Of a stretch of DNA of 64,000 bases, positions 1-7,332 are shown in pieces. The stretch covers positions 201,001 to 265,000 of the forward strand of contig NZ_CP136422.1 of assembly GCF_034355335.1 (NCBI RefSeq), written 5' to 3'. The translations under genes and the position numbers were made by a program. This DNA is from Blautia coccoides (GTDB lineage Bacteria > Bacillota > Clostridia > Lachnospirales > Lachnospiraceae). Each line of letters begins with the position of its first letter. The first letter of the stretch is position 1. Under the pieces are notes generated by a model. The model searched no databases. It was not told where the DNA came from and saw only the letters and a list, made by a program, of their open reading frames with translations.

Positions 1-648
1 ATGAAACACAAAAAAGTAGCAGCAGCCCTTTCTGCGGCTGTGGCAGGCGCAGCGGTATTAGGCGGAATCCATTATGTGTCAGGGAAAAGGAAACCCAAAG
101 AGGGGCAGGAGCCGGACATACAGGAGGAAGGATTGACGGAGGGGCAGGTGCGGGAGTGCTTTCTGCGGCTGTTCCGGCTGTATGAGGACAGCGAGTTTGA
201 TGACCTTGCGGAGCTTTTGGGCGATGGAAGCGAGCCGAGAGAATATGCAGCGGACAACTATTCCAGCCAGTTATTCCCTTATATCAAAAAAAGCATGAAA
301 GAAGTGATGATGATGGAGGGGGATGACGGTACGGGGAACGAACCGTTTGACATGACAGATGTGCTTTTCTGTTATCCAGCCTGTATGATTGCCTGTGAAA
401 TAAAGGAATTTTTTTCAGACAGGTTCGTGCTGTGCCTTGAAAATGAGATATGGATTCTGGAAAACGGGGAGTTTGCATCTGTCCACTGTGTCAGTATTGG
501 AAAAGAGGGCGGGCGGCTTACCTACCGCTTTCTGGATACCTATATCAAAAATCCGGGGGATATTCCAATCTGTTTTGATGACTTGGAATCCGGGTTTATA
601 CAGATTATCAAAGCGTTGGAAGAAGGGAGGAAGCCGGAACTGCCATAA
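1..648 (+). CDS. Membrane-anchored ICE protein of unknown function
   Basis: A 215-aa product with a basic N-terminus and one hydrophobic segment (about residues 5-25), which predicts a signal anchor with the acidic remainder outside or at the membrane. I do not recognise a domain. The ATG sits on the first base of the window, so the true start and any upstream ribosome site cannot be judged. It lies just before pcfB in the conjugation operon, a position consistent with an accessory transfer protein. Function is not inferred beyond that. Confidence 0.6.
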   Translation: MKHKKVAAALSAAVAGAAVLGGIHYVSGKRKPKEGQEPDIQEEGLTEGQVRECFLRLFRLYEDSEFDDLAELLGDGSEPREYAADNYSSQLFPYIKKSMKEVMMMEGDDGTGNEPFDMTDVLFCYPACMIACEIKEFFSDRFVLCLENEIWILENGEFASVHCVSIGKEGGRLTYRFLDTYIKNPGDIPICFDDLESGFIQIIKALEEGRKPELP

Positions 649-740
649 TCCGGTCAGGAGAGTTTATGAAATATCTGCTGCACAGGCTGTACGTCCCACC
701 CTGACGGGGGTACAGCAATAAAGAAAGAAGGAGGAGAACC

Positions 741-1217
741 ATGCAGGAGGAAGTGACACAGAAAACGATTGCCCTTGTATTCAAATCTTCCCGGCTGACT
801 GCCGACGTGCTGAAAAAGGCTATGAAGATGTATCTGGAACACCGGAAACAGGGAAAGCAGATGCCGCATGGGAAAATATCAGTGAAAGAGCTGGTCGGTC
901 AGGGTATGGGCGCTTCGAGCATTGAGGTGACGGATAACAATATCAAGTCCTTTGAGAGAGTGGCAAAGAAATATAATGTGCAGTTTGCTGTGAAGAAGGA
1001 CAAGACAGAAAAGCCGCCGAAGCACATCGTATTATTCAAGGGCAAGGATGCCGATGTGATAACACAGGCATTTAAGGAGTTTGTAAAAGTTAATGAGAAA
1101 AAGCATAACCGTATCTCTGTAAAGGAGAAACTGGCAGAGTTCCGGGAGCAGTTAGGCAAGGACAAGAACCGGGAGAGGGCAAGGGAACATTTAAAGGACA
1201 GGGGGCAGTCATTATGA
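741..1217 (+). CDS. pcfB: PcfB-like relaxosome/coupling adaptor (DUF3801)
   Basis: This 158-aa protein matches the DUF3801/PcfB family. In enterococcal pCF10, PcfB is a relaxosome accessory protein that contacts the coupling ATPase PcfC. It is basic and mostly helical. A strong site (AAGAAGGAGG) precedes the ATG, and the stop overlaps the start of the coupling-protein gene by 4 bp, so the two are translationally coupled. Its C-terminal part carries the motif [11 protein letters not shown] (about residues 121-134), which recurs near the C-termini of three other proteins of this element. The family call is secure; the adaptor role is transferred from pCF10. Confidence 0.85.
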   Translation: MQEEVTQKTIALVFKSSRLTADVLKKAMKMYLEHRKQGKQMPHGKISVKELVGQGMGASSIEVTDNNIKSFERVAKKYNVQFAVKKDKTEKPPKHIVLFKGKDADVITQAFKEFVKVNEKKHNRISVKEKLAEFREQLGKDKNRERAREHLKDRGQSL

Positions 1218-3055
1218 GTAAAATCGTAGACGGCATCGCCAAAGACTTAAAATCAATCCCTGAAAAGCTCAAGGCAAAGACGGGGAATGTTGACAAAAAG
1301 AAACTTCTCCTTATGAATCTCCCCTATGTGCTTGCCGGGTATTTCTGCGACAAAATAGCGTGGCTGTGGCGGGTATCGCCGGGGCAGGATGCTTCCGCAA
1401 AGATGATGGCGGTCATGGCGGGGATGGAGGATTTATTTTCCAACCCGTTACCAAGTTTCCACCCAAGAGATTTGCTGATAGGGGCAGGATGCGGCATTGC
1501 GCTCCGCCTTGTGGTGTATTTCAAAGCCAAAAACGCCAAGAAGTTCCGGCATGGCATGGAGTATGGTTCTGCGAGGTGGGGGACAGCAAAAGACATAGAG
1601 CCTTATGTCGATCCGGTATTTGAGAACAATGTGTTGCTGACAGAAACGGAAAGGCTGATGATGTCCGGCAGACCAAAACAGCCGAAGTATGCGAGGAATA
1701 AAAATATCCTTGTTATCGGCGGCTCCGGTTCGGGCAAGACGAGATTTTTTGTAAAACCGAACCTTATGCAGATGCACTCATCATATGTTGTCACCGATCC
1801 GAAGGGTACAGTATTAGTAGAGTGCGGAAAAATGCTCTTAAAGAACAATTACAGGGTAAAAGTGCTGAATACCATTAACTTCAAGAAGTCCATGCATTAC
1901 AATCCTCTCGTTTATATCCGGAGCGAGAAGGACATTTTGAAACTCGTAAACACAATCATTTTAAACACCAAAGGGGAGGGGCAGCAATCCGGCGAGGATT
2001 TTTGGGTGAAAGCCGAAAAGCTCTATTATACCGCACTGATCGGATACATCTGGTATGAGTGTGTGGAGGAAGAACAGAATTTCACTACCCTGCTTGACAT
2101 GATAAACGCCAGTGAAGCGAGGGAGGATGACGAGGAATTTAAGAATCCTGTGGATTTGATGTTCGATGAGCTGGAGGAAAGAGAGCCGGAGCATTTTGCA
2201 GTAAAGCAGTATAAAAAATACAAACTGGCGGCGGGCAAGACAGCGAAAAGCATCTTAATTAGCTGTGGCGCACGTTTAGCCCCCTTTGACATCAAGGAAC
2301 TGCGTGACCTGACAAGCTATGACGAGTTGGGGCTTGATATGTTAGGGGATGAAAAGACAGCATTGTTTGTCATTATCTCCGATACGGATGATACGTTCAA
2401 CTTTATTGTGTCAATCATGTACACGCAGCTTTTCAATCTGCTCTGTGACAGGGCGGATGATGTGTATCATGGCAGGCTGCCCGTCCATGTGCGCTGCTTA
2501 CTCGATGAGTTTGCAAACATCGGGCAGATACCAAAGTTTGAGAAGCTGATTGCCACAATCCGGAGCCGGGAAATATCAGCTTCCATTATCTTGCAGTCGA
2601 AGTCGCAGCTCAAAGCGATTTATAAGGATAACGCCGACACCATTGAAGGGAATTGTGATACCACCTTATTCCTCGGAGGGAAGGAAAAGACCACCTTAAA
2701 AGAGATGGCGGAAATTTTGGGTAAGGAAACGATAGACCTTTACAATACCTCTGACACAAGGGGTACGTCGCAGTCCTACGGTTTAAATTATCAAAAGACC
2801 GGGAAAGAGCTTATGAGCCAAGATGAGATTGCAGTCATGGACGGAGGGAAGTGCATCATGCAGCTTAGAGGGGTAAGACCTTTCTTCTCCAATAAGTTTG
2901 ACATTACAAAGCACAGGCAGTACCGCCTTCTGTCCGATTTTGATGACAAGAACGCCTTAGACATCGAAAAATATGTAAAGAACCTGTGCAAAGCGAAAGT
3001 CAGGGACAATGACACCGTTGATGAGGTGGAGGATGCGGGCGTGATTGAAGCATGA
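1214..3055 (+). CDS. Type IV coupling ATPase, VirD4/TraG/PcfC family
   Basis: A 613-aa coupling protein that links the relaxosome to the type IV secretion channel and hydrolyses ATP at the inner membrane. Two hydrophobic N-terminal segments (about 32-52 and 85-102) anchor it. The Walker A motif GGSGSGKT is at about 169-176 and the Walker B-type LLDEFAN at about 429-435, both typical of VirD4 proteins. Length is normal for the family. It overlaps pcfB by 4 bp. The C-terminus is acidic (DEVEDAGVIEA). It would recruit relaxase-bound DNA and possibly protein substrates. Confidence 0.95.
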   Translation: MSKIVDGIAKDLKSIPEKLKAKTGNVDKKKLLLMNLPYVLAGYFCDKIAWLWRVSPGQDASAKMMAVMAGMEDLFSNPLPSFHPRDLLIGAGCGIALRLVVYFKAKNAKKFRHGMEYGSARWGTAKDIEPYVDPVFENNVLLTETERLMMSGRPKQPKYARNKNILVIGGSGSGKTRFFVKPNLMQMHSSYVVTDPKGTVLVECGKMLLKNNYRVKVLNTINFKKSMHYNPLVYIRSEKDILKLVNTIILNTKGEGQQSGEDFWVKAEKLYYTALIGYIWYECVEEEQNFTTLLDMINASEAREDDEEFKNPVDLMFDELEEREPEHFAVKQYKKYKLAAGKTAKSILISCGARLAPFDIKELRDLTSYDELGLDMLGDEKTALFVIISDTDDTFNFIVSIMYTQLFNLLCDRADDVYHGRLPVHVRCLLDEFANIGQIPKFEKLIATIRSREISASIILQSKSQLKAIYKDNADTIEGNCDTTLFLGGKEKTTLKEMAEILGKETIDLYNTSDTRGTSQSYGLNYQKTGKELMSQDEIAVMDGGKCIMQLRGVRPFFSNKFDITKHRQYRLLSDFDDKNALDIEKYVKNLCKAKVRDNDTVDEVEDAGVIEA

Positions 3056-3104
3056 CAACTGAATATTGAAAAACTGAATATGGAACCCGTCAACCAGCTA
3101 CAAA

Positions 3105-3129
3105 ACTTTTGGACAAAAAGTCCAGAAGT
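3105..3129. repeat. 25-bp palindrome, copy 1 of 3
   Basis: ACTTTTGGAC, five A, then GTCCAGAAGT: two 10-bp arms with one G-T pair. This copy is intergenic, after the coupling-protein gene. Near-identical copies lie at 7533-7557 and 7692-7716, inside a coding region. Its role is unknown. Confidence 0.75.
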
Positions 3130-3236
3130 GGAACGGAGTTTTGAATGTACTTGGGAAAGGACAAAAACAAAGCGCCCGGCACAGCCAATCGCCAAACTGA
3201 ATGTGCCGGATGCCCGCAGGGTTCTTCCTAAAGGAT

Positions 3237-3273
3237 TGCCCTGTCTTTATCTTACCATAAGGCAGGGCATTTT
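3237..3273 (+). terminator. Intrinsic terminator-like hairpin before Maff2
   Basis: A stem formed by TGCCCTGTCTTTAT and ATAAGGCAGGGCA (3237-3269), followed by TTTTAA. It lies between the coupling-protein gene and the Maff2 gene in a 280-bp gap. The short T tract suggests partial termination that could lower expression of the downstream channel genes. Confidence 0.55.
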
Positions 3274-3335
3274 AACACGAAAAACTCTTTCAGAAACCAG
3301 ACAAAATAATTTTTGAGAAAGAAAGAGGTAGAAAC

Positions 3336-3551
3336 ATGGCATTTTTTACAACAGCGGTAACAGGATTAAAGACAGTCGTAACAGCAATCGGCGCAGGCGT
3401 GGGCGTATGGGGCGTCATCAATTTGCTCGAAGGATATGGGAATGATAATCCGGGTGCAAAATCACAGGGAATCAAGCAGCTCATGAGTGGAGGAGGCATT
3501 ATCATTGTGGCGCAGACGGTGATCCCACAGCTTTCCAGCCTGTTTTCATAA
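3336..3551 (+). CDS. Maff2-family small membrane protein, pilin-like
   Basis: A 71-aa protein with two hydrophobic stretches separated by a short polar loop, rich in Gly and Ala. It matches the Maff2 family found beside VirB6-like genes in Clostridia conjugative elements. Size, topology and position suggest a VirB2-like pilin or channel subunit, which is inference. An AGAGGT site precedes the ATG. The next gene starts 6 bp after the stop, so the two are probably co-translated. Confidence 0.8.
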   Translation: MAFFTTAVTGLKTVVTAIGAGVGVWGVINLLEGYGNDNPGAKSQGIKQLMSGGGIIIVAQTVIPQLSSLFS

Positions 3552-3556
3552 GATAA

Positions 3557-4429
3557 ATGGGCGGCATCATAGACAAAATCACTGATTTCATAAAGGAGAT
3601 GCTGCAGGGGTGGGTGCTTAGCAACCTTGATACCATGTTCTCCGATGTCAATGATAAGGTCGGGACGATTGCGGGGGAGGTCAGCAAGACACCCAGCACA
3701 TGGAACTCCGGCATATTCAGCATGATACGGACGCTTTCGGAGAACGTGGTAGTGCCCATAGCAGGCATGATAATCAGTTTTGTGCTGATCTATGAGCTGA
3801 TAACAATGGTAATCGACAAAAACAATATGCATGACTTTGATACAAGCCTGTTTTTCCGTTTTTTATTTAAGGCTTGTATCGCTGTCATGCTGCTTTCCAA
3901 GACCTTTGATATAGTCATGGCGGTGTTTGACGTGGGAAGCCATGTGGTGACACAGGCGGCAGCATCAATCTCCGGTTCAACGAGCCTTGACGTTCAGGCT
4001 ACCCTTACAACCATGTTCAACAACCAGATTGACACGATGGGGATAGGGGAGCTTATCGGTCTTGGTCTGGAAACTATGGTAATCAGCTTATGTATGAAAA
4101 TCATGTCCGTCCTCATCACCGTCATTCTATATGGGCGCATGATTGAAATATACCTTTATGTGTCAGTTGCGCCAATCCCGGCAGCGACAGTTACCAACCG
4201 GGAATGGGGCACAATCGGGACAAATTACTTAAAAGGGCTTGTCGCACTTGCTTTTCAGGGGTTCTTTATCATGGTGTGCGTGGCGATCTATGCTGTGCTT
4301 GTGGCGAGCGTCGCAGTGGCGGGCAACCTTCACAGCGCATTGTGGTCGGTGGCGGCATATACCGTAATCCTCTGTTTCAGCTTATTTAAGACAGGCTCTC
4401 TCAGTAAATCAATTTTTAATGCCCACTGA
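3557..4429 (+). CDS. VirB6/TrbL-like conjugation channel protein (CD1112 type)
   Basis: A 290-aa polytopic inner-membrane protein with about five or six hydrophobic helices from roughly residue 60 to the C-terminus, preceded by an amphipathic N-terminal region. Sequence and context match the VirB6/TrbL-like proteins of Tn1549-type elements, which form the DNA channel with VirB4 and the coupling protein. It sits between Maff2 and PrgI genes, the usual order. No catalytic motif is expected. Confidence 0.85.
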   Translation: MGGIIDKITDFIKEMLQGWVLSNLDTMFSDVNDKVGTIAGEVSKTPSTWNSGIFSMIRTLSENVVVPIAGMIISFVLIYELITMVIDKNNMHDFDTSLFFRFLFKACIAVMLLSKTFDIVMAVFDVGSHVVTQAAASISGSTSLDVQATLTTMFNNQIDTMGIGELIGLGLETMVISLCMKIMSVLITVILYGRMIEIYLYVSVAPIPAATVTNREWGTIGTNYLKGLVALAFQGFFIMVCVAIYAVLVASVAVAGNLHSALWSVAAYTVILCFSLFKTGSLSKSIFNAH

Positions 4430-4478
4430 GTACAGGGACACTGTGCTTGACGGGCATTGCCCACGAAAGGAGCAGACG

Positions 4479-4886
4479 ATGGCAATATCCGTACCAGTGC
4501 CGAAAGACCTGAGTGGAATCAAGACAAAAGTGGCGTTGAACCTTACCAGAAGGCAGATTATCTGTTTTTCCGGCGCAGCGCTTGTGGGCATACCCTTATA
4601 CTTCCTTACCAAAGGGGTATTGGGGACACAGGGGGCGGCGCTTATCATGGTGGGCGCAATGCTGCCATTCTTCTTTTTGGCAATGTATGAAAAAGACGGT
4701 TTCCCGGCAGAGAAGATATTATACTTCATGCTCCGGCAGAAGGTACTCACGCCGGGAATCAGACCGTATAAATCGGAAAACCTCTACAAGCAGTTGGAGG
4801 AACGGGAAAAAATCAGGAAGGAGGTATATTTCCTTGAACAAAAAGCAAAAGGCGGGGGCGGCAAAGCCAAAACCGCAGGAAAATAA
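4479..4886 (+). CDS. prgI: PrgI-family conjugation membrane protein (VirB3-like)
   Basis: A 135-aa protein with two adjacent hydrophobic helices (about residues 26-68) and a basic C-terminal tail. It matches the PrgI family, a VirB3-like partner of VirB4. The ATG at 4479 is preferred over an upstream in-frame ATG at 4419 because GAAAGGAGC lies 6-8 bases before it and the family begins MAISVPVP. The 3' end overlaps the VirB4 gene by about 50 bp in another frame. Confidence 0.88.
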   Translation: MAISVPVPKDLSGIKTKVALNLTRRQIICFSGAALVGIPLYFLTKGVLGTQGAALIMVGAMLPFFFLAMYEKDGFPAEKILYFMLRQKVLTPGIRPYKSENLYKQLEEREKIRKEVYFLEQKAKGGGGKAKTAGK

Positions 4887-7332
4887 GCGGACACCGGAAA
4901 AGGCGGGACTGACCTTATCGGAAAAGAAACGCCTTGCGGAGCTGAAACGTGCGCTTGCCGGGAACAGCAAGGAGCAGGCGAAGCCGGACACCGCACAGAA
5001 AACCATTACATTCAAAAAAATGTACCGGGACGGCATCTGTCAGGTGGCGGACAGTTATTACACGAAAATGGTGGAGTTTTTTGACATCAACTATGACCTG
5101 CTGGAGGTGGAGGATCAGGCGGATATTCTGGAAGAATACAGCAAACTGATTAACTACTTCGATCCGTCCATAAAGTTCCAGTTGTTCTTATTTAACAGGC
5201 AGGTCAGCGAGCAGGCTCTTGCGGAACAGTTTGACATTCCTCTGCAGGCGGATGATTTTGACGATATTCGTGACGAGTATACGCATATGCTAAAGCACCA
5301 GTCGGCAAAAGGCAACAACGGAATCATCAAGTCCAAGTACCTGATTTTCGGCGTGGAAAGCGCCGGGTACAGGGAAGCAAAGAGCAAGTTAAGCAATATC
5401 GAGAAGGATGTGGTACGCAATTTAAACAATATCGGCACAAACGCCAGAGGTCTTGACGGGAAGGAAAGGCTGCGTATCCTGCATGAGTATTTCAATCAGG
5501 GTACAATGGAGCCTTTCCGTTTTTCATTTAAGGAGCTGTCAGAATCCGGGAAGTCGGTCAAGGACTATATCGCCCCGCCGGGGTTTGACTTCCGCTATCC
5601 GAGCCGCTTTAAGTCCGGCAGCATCTATGGGAGCGTGTCTTACCTTGATATGATTGCGCCGAAGTTTACGGACGAGATGGTTAAAAAGCTGCTGGATATT
5701 GATGACAACCTCACCCTTACCATGCATATGCAGACCATTGATCCGGTGGAAGCAATCAAGATGATAAAACGTGCGCTCACCGACATTCAGAAAATGAAAA
5801 TAGAGGAACAGAAGAAGGCTGTCAGAAGCGGCTATGATATGGATATTCTGCCTACGGACATCGTGACTTATGAGAAGGACACGCTGGAACTTCTGGACGA
5901 TTTGAACACGAGCAACCAGAAACTTATCAAAATGACCTTCCTCATTGCCTGTTACGGGAGGACGAAGCGGGAACTGGAGAACCTGACACAGAGGGTGTCC
6001 GGTATTATCCAGCAGGCGAACTGCAACCTCAGATGTTTGCAGTATTTACAGGAACAGGGGTTAATGGCGAGTGCGCCGATTGGGTGTAACGATGTGGGGA
6101 TTGAAAGAAACCTCACCACAAAGAGCGCCGCTGTCCTTGTGCCTTTCTGCACACAGGAGCTTTTCATGCCCGCACCCGCCATTTATTATGGTCTGAACGC
6201 ACTCAGCAATAACATGATTATGGCAGACCGGAAAAGGCTGCGTACACCAAACGGGGTGATTCTGGGAACGCCGGGAAGCGGCAAGTCTTTTTCCGCAAAG
6301 AGGGAGATTTTATCCTGTTTCCTTATCACAAAAGATGATATTATCGTCTGCGATCCAGAGGGCGAGTATTTTCCATTAGTGCAGGCGCTTCATGGGCAGG
6401 TGGTAAGGCTTGCCACAAACTCAAAGGATTATCTGAACCCGATGGACATTCAGCTTTCCCATAAAGGGGATAAAGAGGCGCTGAAATTAAAGAGTGATTT
6501 CCTGATTACCCTGTGTGACCTGATAGCCGGAGGGAAGGACGGTCTGGAAAATGACGAGAAGGGCATTATTGACACCTGTATCAAGCATATCTATGACGGG
6601 TATTTCAAACACCCGAAACCGGAGAATATGCCCATACTGGAAGATTTGTATAATGCGCTGTTAAAGTATGAGCCGAGGGACGTTGCGCCGGAGATGCAGA
6701 GGGAAGCGAAGCAGAAAGCGGTACGGATTGCCAACAGCCTTGTCTTGTATGTGCATGGTTCGCAGAACTATTTCAACCACCGTACTAACGTGGATTCCCA
6801 TAACCGGATTATGTGCTTTGACATTCGTGACTTGGGTAACCAGTTAAAAGAGATTGGAATGTTGATCGTGCAGGATGCGGTATGGAACAGGGTGTCACAG
6901 AACCGGGAACGGAAAGTTGCCACAAGGTACTACTGTGACGAGTTCCATTTGCTTTTGAAAGAAAAACAGACTGCCATATATTCCGTAGAGATTTGGAAAA
7001 GGTTTCGGAAATGGGGCGGAATCCCAACCGGGCTGACGCAGAATGTGGGCGATTTTCTGAAATCAGAGGAAATCGAGGGCATCTTGGGGAACAGCGATTT
7101 TGTATATCTGCTGAACCAGAACGCCAAAGACCAGCATATTTTGGCGGACAAGTTGGGACTATCAGAAAAGCAGCTCATGCACGTCACCAATTCTGAACCG
7201 GGAAGCGGTCTGATACTCTTTGACAACGTGGTTATCCCATTCGTGGATAAGTACCCGGCAGATACAAAGACCTATGCGATTATGAATACAAAACCGGAGG
7301 AATCAGTGAAAAAGGAAGATGAGGACAGTTAA
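4834..7332 (+). CDS. VirB4-family type IV secretion ATPase
   Basis: An 832-aa cytoplasmic ATPase that powers the secretion channel. Walker A GTPGSGKS is at about 478-485 and Walker B CDEFH at about 701-705. The open frame runs further upstream, but that part reads through the PrgI gene. A TTG at 4834, preceded by AAGGAGG with 7-8 bases spacing, is the best start. The basic, Lys/Pro-rich first 60 residues look disordered. The stop overlaps the ATG of the following hydrolase gene. Length is normal for the family. Confidence 0.93.
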   Translation: MNKKQKAGAAKPKPQENKRTPEKAGLTLSEKKRLAELKRALAGNSKEQAKPDTAQKTITFKKMYRDGICQVADSYYTKMVEFFDINYDLLEVEDQADILEEYSKLINYFDPSIKFQLFLFNRQVSEQALAEQFDIPLQADDFDDIRDEYTHMLKHQSAKGNNGIIKSKYLIFGVESAGYREAKSKLSNIEKDVVRNLNNIGTNARGLDGKERLRILHEYFNQGTMEPFRFSFKELSESGKSVKDYIAPPGFDFRYPSRFKSGSIYGSVSYLDMIAPKFTDEMVKKLLDIDDNLTLTMHMQTIDPVEAIKMIKRALTDIQKMKIEEQKKAVRSGYDMDILPTDIVTYEKDTLELLDDLNTSNQKLIKMTFLIACYGRTKRELENLTQRVSGIIQQANCNLRCLQYLQEQGLMASAPIGCNDVGIERNLTTKSAAVLVPFCTQELFMPAPAIYYGLNALSNNMIMADRKRLRTPNGVILGTPGSGKSFSAKREILSCFLITKDDIIVCDPEGEYFPLVQALHGQVVRLATNSKDYLNPMDIQLSHKGDKEALKLKSDFLITLCDLIAGGKDGLENDEKGIIDTCIKHIYDGYFKHPKPENMPILEDLYNALLKYEPRDVAPEMQREAKQKAVRIANSLVLYVHGSQNYFNHRTNVDSHNRIMCFDIRDLGNQLKEIGMLIVQDAVWNRVSQNRERKVATRYYCDEFHLLLKEKQTAIYSVEIWKRFRKWGGIPTGLTQNVGDFLKSEEIEGILGNSDFVYLLNQNAKDQHILADKLGLSEKQLMHVTNSEPGSGLILFDNVVIPFVDKYPADTKTYAIMNTKPEESVKKEDEDS